A DNA stretch of 64,000 bases. Source: Candidatus Cloacimonetes bacterium HGW-Cloacimonetes-2. GTDB lineage: Bacteria; Cloacimonadota; Cloacimonadia; Cloacimonadales; Cloacimonadaceae. Made by a program: the position numbers and the translations under genes. Location: the NCBI GenBank assembly GCA_002842035.1, contig PHBP01000006.1, positions 85,688-149,687 on the forward strand. The letters are read 5' to 3'. Positions 8,891 through 18,770 of the stretch are shown here, one piece after another; position 1 is the first letter of the stretch, and each line of letters begins with the position of its first letter. The notes beneath the pieces were generated by a model. It was not told the DNA's origin. It was given only the letters and a program-made list of their open reading frames with translations, and ran no database searches.

Positions 8891-8917
8891 AATTCTCTCC
8901 CTTTTTGTTTTTGTGGC

Positions 8918-8945
8918 AGTATCAGAGATCCGAATGATTAGTCAA
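8918..8945 (-). promoter_or_regulatory. Candidate promoter of the gene at 8369-8890
   Basis: Minus-strand TTGACT (8945-8940) and GATACT (8923-8918) with a 16-bp spacer, about 28 bp upstream of the ATG. The -10 is imperfect. Confidence 0.45.
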
Positions 8946-9034
8946 TAAAAATTGTATTAGGTGAAAAAGCTGTTGACAGGATCAAAGCGCTGAGATTCTT
9001 ATCAGGAAAGATGAAAATCGATGGGGAAGAAACT

Positions 9035-12000
9035 ATGACGGATGTAAAGAAAACGCTGCTCTGCTGTCTCTTGCTGGCTCTGGTCTGGAGCCTGAGTGCA
9101 GTACTACGCGAGGAGACCGATAGGCTCGGTTTTGGCAACGTTTATGTGGGCGGTCATTACAACAGCACTTATACTTGGACAAACAGCAACTCCTTCCCGG
9201 TAACTTTCTTCCAGATCACACTTACGGGGAGCAGGGCTTTTTCGATCAGCGAAGTTCCGGAGCTACCATTGGTCTGTGCTCCGGGAGAGAGCTTTAGTTA
9301 CCAGATCAACTTCGATCCTATCTATGCCGGAGCGCAGTATTGCCAGACAAACCACACTACGGATTTTCCCGGGCAGCAGCAGTGGTCTAGCTATCATAGC
9401 GGAACAGCCTATTGGCCTATGATTCATAGACTGCCTTATTATGAGGATTGCAGTACGGAATTTGCAGATGATCTGCCGGCAGGCTGGAGCAAGATTGCTT
9501 CTGATACATACAACGCCCAGGTCGGGCTCTTTGAAATGGACTACTATTATCAGCAGTTGGTGCTCAATAACGGCCATACCACCAGTTCGCAACACAATTT
9601 CCTGCTTATTACGCCATTTATAGCAGATTCGCTGGATTTGAGCAGGATGCGAATGAAACTAAGGGTGCAGTCCAGCCCGGCAAACCTGCCGCTAATCCTC
9701 GGCACAATGACTGATCCGGCTGATCTGAGCTGCTTTGTGCCCTGCGATACACTGGTGACAGGGACGAATTGGGATGAGTTTGTCATAGAGCTGGCTGCCT
9801 TTCAGACCGGCGGGAGGTATCTGGCATTCAGGCATCCGGTGACAGCAAGCTATCAGAACTTCTACCTGGATGATATCACTATTGAGTATATTCCGGCTAA
9901 TGACCTCTCTGTACTGAGTTTGAGCGGTGATTACAACCAAGCTGCAATGTCCGAAGCTCTCGTCTATGCAGAGATACTTAATCGCGGAACAGAGCCTCAG
10001 GCGAACTACCGGGTGATCCTGGAAGATTACAATGGCAATACCTTGGGCGTGAGTCCCGGTGTGCTGATCGCTCCGGGGCAAAGGATTATGGTGCCATTGA
10101 TCTGGCAACCTTATGAAGCACTGGAATATAGACTTCGTGGCAACTTGGAGAATCCGGGGGATCAGAATCCCCTGAACAACAAATCACCGGAATTTCGTAT
10201 GCTGATCTCGCCGGGTTATGCCGATTTGAGAACCATCGGAGACGGCTCAATGGAAGCGCGGGTGCCGATGGATACATATTATGAGTATCATATCTTTGAG
10301 ACTATCTACTATCCCGGTGAAATCGGCAGAACCGGGCAGATCTATGCTATCAGATTTTTCAAGACCTTTGGCTCTACCTCTTCAAGGTCTTACAACGTCT
10401 TTGTCGGTGAGACTCCTCAGACGGATCTCTCTGGCGGTTGGATTCCCTCTACCCTCCTGAGCCCGGTCTATAGCGGACAGATAGGATTCTCCAACGGGAC
10501 TTCTTATGTCACGATAACTTTTCAAAATCCCTATACTTACAATGGTGGTAATCTGGTGGTGATGATCTCGAGCTTTGGTTATGCCGTGCCGGGATCGTAT
10601 GAGAATAACTTCAAGTGCCAGATCAGCGGAAGCTCCAGAAGCAGGTGGGCAACCAGAAACAACCCTGCTGCCTACAATCCTGCCGGGCCTCCGATGCCTT
10701 CCACCCTGAGCAATATCTACCCGATGACGACCCTCTTTTTCAGCGGACATCAGGACTATCAAGGCGTGTCAGTCTTTCCTCATTCTGCTGAGTTTGGTGA
10801 TCAACCGGTTGACTCTCAGCAGAGCCTGGTCTTTAGCCTGATCAATCAGAGTAACTCGCCGATCACTGTTACAAACCTCGCTCTGCGCGGTGATGAAGCC
10901 TTCTCCGTCTTGGAAGAGACTCCTCTTCCACGCATCCTGCAGACTGGACAGCGCTTGCTCTTTTCATTGAAGTATGCTCCTCTGGCTCTGGGAGATCACT
11001 CTGCAATCCTTTCCATCTCGGATGATACCGGCAGACAGATCTACAGCTTCCCGGTAAGTGGCAGTTCGATTCCTCAGGAGGTCACAGAGTTACCTCTGGT
11101 GCTGGATTTTGACCACACATATCAGGATGACGTGCCACAGGGATGGCTCAAGTATGTCCAGACTAATGCAAACTCCAGAATCATCAGATCGGGTGAGAAT
11201 CCGCACAGTAAGCCCTCCTGCTTGCTCTTTGCCAATGGCAACGATATGTATCCTCAGTTGCTAATTGCAGCACCTCCCCTGGCACCCAACATCGATATCA
11301 ACAGCCTGAGATTGAAGTTTTGGGCAAGATCAAACCTGCAGAGTTCCTTTCAGGTCGGCTTTGCAAGCGATCCTACCATCGCAAGTGACTTCCTGCTCAT
11401 CTCTGATATCCCGATCTCCACGGATTGGAGCATCTACTCAGTCGATTTGAACAGCTACCCTCCCGATGCCCAGGGCAGACGCCTCGTGATCCGTTACCCG
11501 GGAGGAGCCTCCGCAATAGCGCTCTATCTAGACGACCTCAGGCTCGAATACAAACCGCAAAGGGATCTTGAACTGATCCACTTAAGCGGCAACAGCAGCC
11601 CCAGTCTCGATCATAGCTCCACCTGCCGGGTACGCATTCGCAACTGGGGAGAGCTTTCTGCACAGAGCTTTACGGTAAGATTGCTGGATGAGAACGGGAC
11701 TATAATCAACCAACAGAGCTATGGCAACCTCCCGGCAGGAAGCAGCCAGGACTATCTCCTCAACTGGCAGAGCCCGGTCGTGATCGCCTCGCTAAGGGCA
11801 GAACTGGTCTTTCCCGGAGACGAGAACCTTGGCAACAACCTCAGTGCACCGATGCCTCTGGACTTTTGTGATGACGGTGAAGCTCTGAGCTTTGGCGAGG
11901 GCTATATCCCTGCAAATGTACCACTTGACTACAGCAAGAAAGCCAGCATATACCAGTGTATCCTCACCAGAAATCAGCTTTACGACTTTTACGGAATGAT

Positions 12001-14299
12001 CCACGGACTGGCTCTGGACTATAGATTCAACCTCCAGGTGCCTTCTCGAGCCATCAAGATCTGGCTGGGCAGAACCAGCCTGACCGATCTCTCTCAGGGC
12101 TGGATCCCTATCAGCGAGCAGGAACTGGTCTTTAGCGATAGCCTTGGCATCATCCCGCCGGGAGAGCACGAACTGAGCCTGATCTTCCCGGATAGCTTTG
12201 ATTTCCGTTATGGCGACAATCTGGTGCTCACCTTCCTGCGTCCCAACGACAACATCAATCATGGCCTCTACAAGGACTTCTATTGCCATCGGGACAGCTC
12301 CGCGCGCCATCTGTTCTTCAGCTCCGAAACCGGCGGTATTGACCCCGTTTACCCCCCTCTGGGCAATCTTACCGACCTCCTCCCCAATATCCGCTTCCTG
12401 ATCAGCACAGGCGGCACAGGTTCGCTCACCTGTACCGTTCAGGATCCCTCTGGTATGCCGGTCGCGGATGTAGCAGTGGTGCTCGCGGGCTCTGTCTATA
12501 GCACCGAAACGGACGCTAACGGCAGCTTTGGCTATGCTCATTTGCCCCCCGGAGACTACCAGATCCAGCTTTCCAAGTTTGCTTATCAACCTCTGCAGCA
12601 TGATATTACGGTTACTGTGGATCAGAACACAGACCTGCTATTGACCATCCATCCTTATCCGCAGGTCTCTATTTTCGGCAGGATTTTCGGCTCAGACACC
12701 GGTGCCCTCCTACCCAATGCCTCCGTTTACTTAAGTGGATATCAGGACTATTTTGCAGCCAGCAGCCCTGAGGGTCTCTTCCAGATTACTGGCGTATATG
12801 GCACGATGCCATACAATTACATAATCCTGGCAGAAGGATATCAGACTCGAATGGGCACTTGGTTTCCCGGCTCGACAGACCTCTATCTGGGGGATATTTT
12901 CCTCTATGAAAACGCATATCCACCCAATAACGCCCAGGCAAGTTTAGTTGATGAAGCCATTCTACTGAGCTGGGATATGCCCAATACATCGCCTGTGGGA
13001 TTGCAGGAAAGCTTTGAATCAGAAGACTTTCCTCCTCCGGGATGGAGCCGCATCATAAACAATAATGAGGGTGTGCAGCCCAGCGGCTTGATGCCTACCT
13101 GGTGCCGCAGCGGAAGCGTTAATCCCGGACTCCAGCCGGCAATTCCGCCTCATGGCTCCTACCAAGCGGGGCTGGGTTGGGCAGGATCGCATCAGGATGA
13201 GTGGCTGATAACTCCTCCTTTCAATTGCCCTGCAGAGTCCTATCTATCATTCCAATCCTATGTCTTTCAAGGCTCTACAGCGGGGGATCACTACTATGTA
13301 AAAGTCTCAAACGACAATGCTGCGACCTGGACAATAGTTTGGGATGCCGCTACACAGACCGGAGGCTGGAACTATTATCAATCTACTGTGCAGATTGATC
13401 TTGCAATCTATTCTGGGCAGGAGATCAAAATCGCCTTCCACGCCGAAGATCCAATCACAGAAGACGGCCTCTGGTATGTATGGCTCATTGATAACGTATA
13501 TGTAGGCAATGTTTTACGAAAGACAGATGACCGCGCTCTGGTCTCTTGGAAGATACACAGACTGATCCAGGGAACAGAAAATAGCCCCGAGAACTGGTCT
13601 CTGCTGGAGGAACTTCCCCTGGATGAACTCAGCTTTGTGGACACTGCCTGGCAAGAACTGCCTGCCGGAGACTTTCGCTGGGCAATCCAGGCTGTCTATC
13701 AGGCAAACGTAATCTCAGAGCCGGTCTTCAGCAATGTCATCAGCAAGCTCATCCCCTCCGGAATGATCAGCGGAGTGGTTCGCCAAACTACTCTCCAGCC
13801 TATTCCCGGAGCAACTGTATCTGCCGGTTCGATCAGCGCAACTACCAATAATTCCGGTGCTTACACATTGATTCTGCCCACCGGGACATACTCCGTCACG
13901 GCCCGTGCGACCGATTTTCAGAGCCAAACTATTGAGAATGTGATTGTTTACGAAGATCAGACCACAACCGCGAATTTTAAGCTCACACCCGGATCAGAGG
14001 CTTGGCTCGATACTCCTCCTGCAAAAACCGATCTGATCGGCTGCGCGCCCAATCCTTTTAACCCGCAAACTACTATCCGCTATAGCCTTAGAGATCACTC
14101 AACAATGAGGCTATATATCTACAACCAGCGTGGGCAGGTGGTCCGGAGAATGGTCGATCAGGAACAGCCATCCGGCTATTACTCAATCATTTGGGATGGC
14201 AAAGACTCCTCTGGGCGTTCCTGCGGTAGCGGCCTCTATCTGATTCGGATGGAGAGCGGTTCATTCAGCAAGATTGTTAAGGCCATCCTCTTGAAGTAG
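9035..14299 (+). CDS. Giant secreted surface protein with carboxypeptidase-regulatory-like domains and sorting tail
   Basis: About 1,754 aa. A signal peptide is followed by repeated beta-sandwich blocks, including two 'IWLGRTSLTDLSQGWIP'-type modules that recur in the 2,314-aa protein at 28399-35343. Three carboxypeptidase-regulatory-like (transthyretin-like) domains lie near 1127-1200, 1208-1288 and 1575-1650. A MAM-like choice-of-anchor-J domain is at about 1320-1494 (HQDEWLITPPFNCP ... GLWYVWLIDNVYVGN), and the FlgD-like sorting tail (PNPFNPQTTIRYSL ... SGLYLIRM) fills the last 90 residues. Function is unknown; adhesion or matrix formation is an inference. ATG 9035 is preferred because GGGGAAG precedes it and it gives a compact signal peptide. 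ATG 9011, eight codons upstream, is possible: TTGACA at 8973-8978 sits near it, though without a good -10. Confidence 0.9.
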   Translation: MTDVKKTLLCCLLLALVWSLSAVLREETDRLGFGNVYVGGHYNSTYTWTNSNSFPVTFFQITLTGSRAFSISEVPELPLVCAPGESFSYQINFDPIYAGAQYCQTNHTTDFPGQQQWSSYHSGTAYWPMIHRLPYYEDCSTEFADDLPAGWSKIASDTYNAQVGLFEMDYYYQQLVLNNGHTTSSQHNFLLITPFIADSLDLSRMRMKLRVQSSPANLPLILGTMTDPADLSCFVPCDTLVTGTNWDEFVIELAAFQTGGRYLAFRHPVTASYQNFYLDDITIEYIPANDLSVLSLSGDYNQAAMSEALVYAEILNRGTEPQANYRVILEDYNGNTLGVSPGVLIAPGQRIMVPLIWQPYEALEYRLRGNLENPGDQNPLNNKSPEFRMLISPGYADLRTIGDGSMEARVPMDTYYEYHIFETIYYPGEIGRTGQIYAIRFFKTFGSTSSRSYNVFVGETPQTDLSGGWIPSTLLSPVYSGQIGFSNGTSYVTITFQNPYTYNGGNLVVMISSFGYAVPGSYENNFKCQISGSSRSRWATRNNPAAYNPAGPPMPSTLSNIYPMTTLFFSGHQDYQGVSVFPHSAEFGDQPVDSQQSLVFSLINQSNSPITVTNLALRGDEAFSVLEETPLPRILQTGQRLLFSLKYAPLALGDHSAILSISDDTGRQIYSFPVSGSSIPQEVTELPLVLDFDHTYQDDVPQGWLKYVQTNANSRIIRSGENPHSKPSCLLFANGNDMYPQLLIAAPPLAPNIDINSLRLKFWARSNLQSSFQVGFASDPTIASDFLLISDIPISTDWSIYSVDLNSYPPDAQGRRLVIRYPGGASAIALYLDDLRLEYKPQRDLELIHLSGNSSPSLDHSSTCRVRIRNWGELSAQSFTVRLLDENGTIINQQSYGNLPAGSSQDYLLNWQSPVVIASLRAELVFPGDENLGNNLSAPMPLDFCDDGEALSFGEGYIPANVPLDYSKKASIYQCILTRNQLYDFYGMIHGLALDYRFNLQVPSRAIKIWLGRTSLTDLSQGWIPISEQELVFSDSLGIIPPGEHELSLIFPDSFDFRYGDNLVLTFLRPNDNINHGLYKDFYCHRDSSARHLFFSSETGGIDPVYPPLGNLTDLLPNIRFLISTGGTGSLTCTVQDPSGMPVADVAVVLAGSVYSTETDANGSFGYAHLPPGDYQIQLSKFAYQPLQHDITVTVDQNTDLLLTIHPYPQVSIFGRIFGSDTGALLPNASVYLSGYQDYFAASSPEGLFQITGVYGTMPYNYIILAEGYQTRMGTWFPGSTDLYLGDIFLYENAYPPNNAQASLVDEAILLSWDMPNTSPVGLQESFESEDFPPPGWSRIINNNEGVQPSGLMPTWCRSGSVNPGLQPAIPPHGSYQAGLGWAGSHQDEWLITPPFNCPAESYLSFQSYVFQGSTAGDHYYVKVSNDNAATWTIVWDAATQTGGWNYYQSTVQIDLAIYSGQEIKIAFHAEDPITEDGLWYVWLIDNVYVGNVLRKTDDRALVSWKIHRLIQGTENSPENWSLLEELPLDELSFVDTAWQELPAGDFRWAIQAVYQANVISEPVFSNVISKLIPSGMISGVVRQTTLQPIPGATVSAGSISATTNNSGAYTLILPTGTYSVTARATDFQSQTIENVIVYEDQTTTANFKLTPGSEAWLDTPPAKTDLIGCAPNPFNPQTTIRYSLRDHSTMRLYIYNQRGQVVRRMVDQEQPSGYYSIIWDGKDSSGRSCGSGLYLIRMESGSFSKIVKAILLK

Positions 14300-14322
14300 T
14301 TAGACAATCCCCTCTCTTTGCG

Positions 14323-14423
14323 CTCTGCTTGATAGGATGCTTCTATCCTGCTTCTATCCTGCTTGAATCCTGCTTGAACATACAAGAAACAACTGTTCTG
14401 TATGCACTTAGCAGATATCAATC
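14323..14423 (+). repeat. Intergenic repeat family I, copy 2
   Basis: Matches 1-105: CTCTGCTTGATAGGATGC, then staggered TCTATCCTGCT units, TGAACA, ACTGT and TTAGCAG. It lies between two convergent genes. No clear T-tract terminator was found in this interval. Confidence 0.6.
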
Positions 14424-14488
14424 CAAAGGCCAAGAGAAAGGGTCCAAGCTCTTTCCAGATTGAACCCTATAAACTTAATATCAGTGTA

Positions 14489-15595
14489 TCAGTAGCGGAT
14501 CAGCCTCTGCCAGGCGATCCTGCCGTCTATCTCTATTGCAGCAAAATAGATCCCTGCTGATACGGCAAAACCGCTCCTATCACGTCCATCCCAGCGAATT
14601 TCACCGCTTCCAGAACGGTCTGGATGGAGCTCAAGGCTTCGGATTACTTGACCGCGCTGATTGAATACCCGTAGTGTAGCACTCTCCTCGCGAGGCAGTT
14701 TATAAGAGATTAATGCACTGTCGTGGAATGGATTAGGTATCGGACTACGCAGATAGAACTCGGCATTGGGAGCGCTGGGATCATTGTTTGCGACCACAGA
14801 TTCGAGGATGAAGCCCTGATTGGTGATTTCTCCCGAGCTAATTGCCACGCCGAGAGCGCTTTCCGTATGATAACCATCCTTCATACAAGTGACGTCATAG
14901 TTCCCCGGAGCAAGGCTGATGCTGTATGAACCATCTGCTGCACTAAAAGCTGTGGCAGTTCCTGCCATAATAATAGCGCCTTCGATAGGAGTGCTGTTTG
15001 TGGTAACGACTGATCCACTGAGAGTTCCATTCGGTACAATCGGAGCCCAGATCATCCGCATATCGCGGAAATAGGTCTCATTTGGATAGGTCTGATCAAT
15101 CGCGGTCAGGCTCTTGCTAAAGGTCACAGTCTTGTACTTTCCGGGGTTGTTCTGGCTGGCGTTGTGCTCTGTAAATTCAACATTTACAGTATAGTTACCA
15201 TCATCCACCAGACCACCCTGAAGGTTGCGGGCATTCCAATTGACCGTGTGGAGTTGGTGGCTGTTGAGCGAAGCGCTTGTCACAGCGCCGGTTGTGTTGT
15301 TGCCGGAGGATGCCAGCCAGCGCACCAGCGTGTAGCGGTATTGGCTTGCCCAGACCTTGAGGGTCTTCACAAACTGATTCTGTCCGTTGGTAATCCAGAT
15401 TGCGCCAGCGTTACGCGGTCCGTAGGCTCCGTTGTAGGTTACAGTGCGCACTGTGAAGGTCATCGAGCCGTCGATGTTTCTGGTCTGATAGACGTAAAGT
15501 CCTGCAGGTGTGATGATTTGCTCTGCATACACGAGGCAAATTGTCAGCACGATCAAGCTGATCGATCCTAAGATCACGAGCAATCTTCTATTCAT
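14489..15595 (-). CDS. Secreted DUF2271-like protein with regulatory-like domain and sorting tail
   Basis: A 368-aa exported protein. A signal peptide (about 1-24) is followed by a domain at about 25-185 that resembles DUF2271 periplasmic proteins: GPRNAGAIWI ... FVKTLKVWAS ... TLVRWLASSG ... VTSASLNSH ... VNWNARNLQGGLVDDGNYTV. A carboxypeptidase-regulatory-like domain follows at about 190-265 (LSGSVVTTNSTPIEGAIIMAG), then the FlgD-like tail (IPNPFHDSALISYKL ... SAGIYFAAI). DUF2271 proteins often accompany flavin-linked redox proteins, but no such partner is adjacent here. The family call is from remembered motif patterns. Confidence 0.8.
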   Translation of the reverse strand: MNRRLLVILGSISLIVLTICLVYAEQIITPAGLYVYQTRNIDGSMTFTVRTVTYNGAYGPRNAGAIWITNGQNQFVKTLKVWASQYRYTLVRWLASSGNNTTGAVTSASLNSHQLHTVNWNARNLQGGLVDDGNYTVNVEFTEHNASQNNPGKYKTVTFSKSLTAIDQTYPNETYFRDMRMIWAPIVPNGTLSGSVVTTNSTPIEGAIIMAGTATAFSAADGSYSISLAPGNYDVTCMKDGYHTESALGVAISSGEITNQGFILESVVANNDPSAPNAEFYLRSPIPNPFHDSALISYKLPREESATLRVFNQRGQVIRSLELHPDRSGSGEIRWDGRDRSGFAVSAGIYFAAIEIDGRIAWQRLIRY

Positions 15596-15624
15596 AACTT
15601 ATGATTCTCCAGTTTATTTCGAGT

Positions 15625-15652
15625 GTAATAGATATAACAATTTCTGTGCCAA
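15625..15652 (-). promoter_or_regulatory. Candidate promoter of the DUF2271-like gene
   Basis: Minus-strand TTGGCA (15652-15647) and TATTAC (15630-15625), 16-bp spacer, about 30 bp upstream of the ATG at 15595. Confidence 0.4.
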
Positions 15653-15686
15653 TATTATAGATTTCAGTGGAATACAGAGGTTTTTC

Positions 15687-15715
15687 TTGACAGATGAGAC
15701 GAGTCTCTCTAGAAA
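15687..15715 (+). promoter_or_regulatory. Promoter of the GNAT/deacetylase operon
   Basis: Consensus TTGACA (15687-15692), 17-bp spacer and TAGAAA (15710-15715), with the ATG at 15734 preceded by GAGGT. Confidence 0.65.
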
Positions 15716-15733
15716 GGAAAGTTAGAGGTAGAT

Positions 15734-16825
15734 ATGGAGACCACGATGATCAGAGAATACTCAAAGAGCGAGCTAAGTCGTCTGTTGCAGGAGCCCGGCT
15801 TCTGGCAGCTTGATAATCTGCCTTTTACCAAGCTCCGTCTGGCGCAATATCTTGCCAATCCAATAGCAGAAGACGATGACATACTGTGGCTTATGGCATT
15901 TATTAATGAGCGGATCGTGGGCTATTTGGGCGTGATACCTGATCGCATCAAGATAGATGACCAGGTCGATAAATTCGGCTGGCCTACGAGTTGGTGGATC
16001 GATCCGGAGCATCGGGGGAGCGGACTGGCTGATCGGCTAATGCAGCGTTTGGCAGAGCTATATCCTCGTATGGCAGCTAATTCAGGTACACCCAGGGCGC
16101 TTGATAAGCTCCAACAAAGCGGCTTGATGCAGATCTATGGAAAGCGTCCGCGGACTTGGTACTTCCTCAATCTAAATGCCTCTGTTTTGCACGATTTCAA
16201 GCGGGATGGCAAACTGGTAATGGCTATTCTCCCTGTGCTAAGACTAATTGGCTCTACGATATCCAAGTTCAGGCTCAAGAAATGGCTGGCGACCAGCGCT
16301 GCGCCGGTCTTGAAGGTGGACTTTCTCGACAAGCCGGACATAGGTGCTTTGGTTACACTAAAAGACTTGTGGCAGAATGACTTTACTTACAAAGACGCTA
16401 CTTCCTTTGTCTGGCAGAATAGCAATCCCGCTTTTGCACCGCGTCTCAAGGGTGTAGAGAGCTTAAAATTAACCTACTTTGGCAACAACGGATATCACAA
16501 TATGAGCTTCCAACTTATGCTCTATCATAATGATAAGCCCACTGGATGGATGTCTCTGGTCTTGAGTGACGGTGTCCTTAAATTGCCTTTTGTTTACTTA
16601 AAACCCGGATATGAACGTGGCTGGCTTGATCTTTTGGCAAAGATATGCCTATCTAATGGTGTTGATGTGATTTACAGCCAGAGTTCATCCCTTTTGGAAC
16701 AGATGGATAAGCACGGTTTTCCCTGTCTATTCCGCAAGTCTTACAAGATGAAATTACTTATTTCAAAGTCCTTGGCTGCACTCCCTAAAGGACGTATTCT
16801 CCAGGATGGAGATGGAGCTTTCTGA
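15734..16825 (+). CDS. GNAT-family acetyltransferase-like protein
   Basis: A 363-aa protein whose first 130 residues look like a GNAT fold: IVGYLGVIPDRI, then WWIDPEHRGSGLADRLMQRL, where RGSGLA is the acetyl-CoA pyrophosphate loop. The remaining 230 residues have no motif I recognise, though the length and late aromatic-rich part recall double-GNAT or FemAB-like transferases. It is followed after 2 bp by a polysaccharide deacetylase gene, which points to acylation or deacylation of a cell-surface glycan or sugar precursor. The acceptor is unknown. The alternative start at ATG 15746 is four codons in; 15734 has the better ribosome site. Confidence 0.8.
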   Translation: METTMIREYSKSELSRLLQEPGFWQLDNLPFTKLRLAQYLANPIAEDDDILWLMAFINERIVGYLGVIPDRIKIDDQVDKFGWPTSWWIDPEHRGSGLADRLMQRLAELYPRMAANSGTPRALDKLQQSGLMQIYGKRPRTWYFLNLNASVLHDFKRDGKLVMAILPVLRLIGSTISKFRLKKWLATSAAPVLKVDFLDKPDIGALVTLKDLWQNDFTYKDATSFVWQNSNPAFAPRLKGVESLKLTYFGNNGYHNMSFQLMLYHNDKPTGWMSLVLSDGVLKLPFVYLKPGYERGWLDLLAKICLSNGVDVIYSQSSSLLEQMDKHGFPCLFRKSYKMKLLISKSLAALPKGRILQDGDGAF

Positions 16826-16827
16826 TT

Positions 16828-17787
16828 ATGTTGCATATAGTTAACCAAGCATTCAATCCACTTGTCAGCAGTCATCGCGTGCTTTATTGGCACAACGTTT
16901 ACACTATCGAGCCTGGGCTTTACAAAGACGGAGTCACCGCCCTGGAATTTGAGACGCAGATTATAGCACTCAAAAAGGCGGGATTCCGTTTTATCAGCCT
17001 TGCGGAAGCTCTAAATAGAGCTCGCAGCAAAGCAAAGGCGGAACAGACTGTCAGCATCACCACTGATGACGGATTCGCCTGCAATCACAATACGATCCTG
17101 CCAATCCTAAAGCGTCACGGACTGCCTATCAGCATCTTTCTGATAGGTAAGTGTCTCGACAACCGTGCCTTAGCTTGGAATCACAAGCTCCTGATCGTAC
17201 GTGCCAGAGCAGATGCAGCATCACTGGACAAAGCCATCAATAGTCTGGCATCCCAGTATCAGCTAAGCCTCTCAAAGAATACTGCAGCGTCACTCTTCAG
17301 TGTACCGATGAGACTCAAAGATGCCTTTGCAGACAAGCTTTGGGAGCTTTTTTGCGAGGAGAGTCAAGCGGAGTATCTGGCTAAACACAAGCCTTTCCTA
17401 AGTAGCGAGCAGTTGACAGAACTGATAGAATATGGTGCGGAGATTGGTACTCATAGCCACAGCCATCCTGACTTTGAGCGGCTTACCTATCCGGAGATGC
17501 TCAAAGAGATCGAGCGCTCTTGTAGTGCCCTCCAGGAACATACCGGTTCGCCGATACCTTACTTTGCGTATCCCTACGGGCGTTACAACTCCGCTGCCAT
17601 CAGCTCCAAGCTCTGCAGAGACACCTCTTTGGATCTCTGTCTGGGAGGGCGATACAGCCTCAAGGACAATCGCGGCGATTCTCGCCTCTGGCAGCGTCAG
17701 AAGATGGAGCAAAGCAGCGGACAAGTAAACCGCGAGCTATTGCTAAAGCCTTACCTGAGGGCTGCGAAAGACCTGCTAAAACCCTGA
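16828..17787 (+). CDS. Polysaccharide deacetylase (NodB-like) family protein
   Basis: 319 aa. The NodB motifs are present: TTDDGF (motif 1, usually TFDDG, here with Thr before the Asp pair), HSHSHPDF (the metal-binding HxxxH motif 2) and FAYPYGRYN (motif 3). These enzymes remove acetyl groups from N-acetylated sugars using a metal. There is no signal peptide, so a cytoplasmic or lipid-linked sugar substrate is likely. The start lies 2 bp past the GNAT-like gene's stop, so the two are translationally coupled. Its stop is 2 bp from the stop of the convergent lplA gene, leaving no room for a separate terminator. Confidence 0.87.
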   Translation: MLHIVNQAFNPLVSSHRVLYWHNVYTIEPGLYKDGVTALEFETQIIALKKAGFRFISLAEALNRARSKAKAEQTVSITTDDGFACNHNTILPILKRHGLPISIFLIGKCLDNRALAWNHKLLIVRARADAASLDKAINSLASQYQLSLSKNTAASLFSVPMRLKDAFADKLWELFCEESQAEYLAKHKPFLSSEQLTELIEYGAEIGTHSHSHPDFERLTYPEMLKEIERSCSALQEHTGSPIPYFAYPYGRYNSAAISSKLCRDTSLDLCLGGRYSLKDNRGDSRLWQRQKMEQSSGQVNRELLLKPYLRAAKDLLKP

Positions 17788-17789
17788 TC

Positions 17790-18770
17790 TCAGAAGAAGA
17801 GAGGCAGCAATTCCGCTGCACTCACCAAGCCAAAATAATCGCTGAGAGGTAGTTCTTCGAGCTTCGCACGTATTGCTTGTTCCTGATGCTCCACTCCTGC
17901 AAACTCCGCTTCAAACTCATGCGGAGAGCGATTTGAGAAGAAATCTCCATAGATCTTGACGGTCTCGATTCTGCCTGCCTGAACATCCAGATATGCTTCA
18001 ATCGTGCCGGAAGCTGTTCGTACAACATTGGAGAAGTTATACTTGGGAGATTTGCCAAAGTTCCAATCCCAGGTGCTATACTTCTCGTCACAAAGCTTCT
18101 GAATCTCTTTTATGTCCTCATCTGTGAGCTCGTAATCCTCGATCTCGGGATAGTCTATGTGTATGCGAGCCGTTACTTTCACTATAAATTCTTCCAGAGG
18201 TACAGCTTCTTTGAGGTGATCAGTGACGTTCGTAACTCTGGCTCGGATAGACTTGACGGCTTTATCGGAAAACTTCAGCGGATTGACCTTTAGAGCCGCG
18301 CTCAGATCCACCAAGCGTGAGCTGTAAAGAATAGTCCCGTGTTGCAGTATCTTCCCGCGCTCCACCAGCTTGGCATTGCCGGAAAACTTCAGCCCATCTA
18401 TCGTAAGATCGTTTCTGCCCTGTAGCCTCGCATCGACACCCAGCTCCCTCAATACCTCAAGTATCGGCGCTGTGTAACGCTCAAAGTTCCAGGGTGAATC
18501 CTCTTTGGCAGTCATAATGAAGCAGAAATTGAGGTTGCCCAGATCGTGAAAAACTGTGCCACCACCCGTTAAACGCCTCACAACAGGGATATTATGCTCC
18601 CGGACCCATTCGTAATTGATCTCCGCGATGCTATTTTGATGCATCCCCACGATGATTGACGGTTCGTTGATATAGAGCAGAAAAGCCTCTTGCCCCAAGT
18701 GACGCAGGATGTACTCCTCCGTAGCGATATTGAAGGGTGCAAAGTGGCTCTTGGAGACGATCGAGATCAT
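17790..18770 (-). CDS. lplA: Lipoate-protein ligase A
   Basis: A 326-aa enzyme that activates lipoate with ATP and attaches it to lipoyl domains of 2-oxoacid dehydrogenases or glycine cleavage H protein. The family signature RRLTGGGTVFHDLGNLNFCF is near residues 66-85, with GRNDLTIDGLKFSGNA and the lysine-bearing LSGNAK-type region after it, and a C-terminal accessory domain from about 245. Its ATG overlaps the stop of the upstream peptidase gene by 4 bp (ATGA), so the two are co-translated. Confidence 0.94.
   Translation of the reverse strand: MISIVSKSHFAPFNIATEEYILRHLGQEAFLLYINEPSIIVGMHQNSIAEINYEWVREHNIPVVRRLTGGGTVFHDLGNLNFCFIMTAKEDSPWNFERYTAPILEVLRELGVDARLQGRNDLTIDGLKFSGNAKLVERGKILQHGTILYSSRLVDLSAALKVNPLKFSDKAVKSIRARVTNVTDHLKEAVPLEEFIVKVTARIHIDYPEIEDYELTDEDIKEIQKLCDEKYSTWDWNFGKSPKYNFSNVVRTASGTIEAYLDVQAGRIETVKIYGDFFSNRSPHEFEAEFAGVEHQEQAIRAKLEELPLSDYFGLVSAAELLPLFF

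Noticed and set aside
11792-12601. 269-codon minus-strand frame
   Set aside because: Antisense to the 1.75-kaa surface protein; composition reflects the reverse of its codons.
9011-14299. ATG 9011 as the start of the giant surface protein
   Set aside because: The AGGAAAG directly abuts it with no spacing, and the later ATG 9035 has a better-spaced site and signal peptide; kept only as an alternative.
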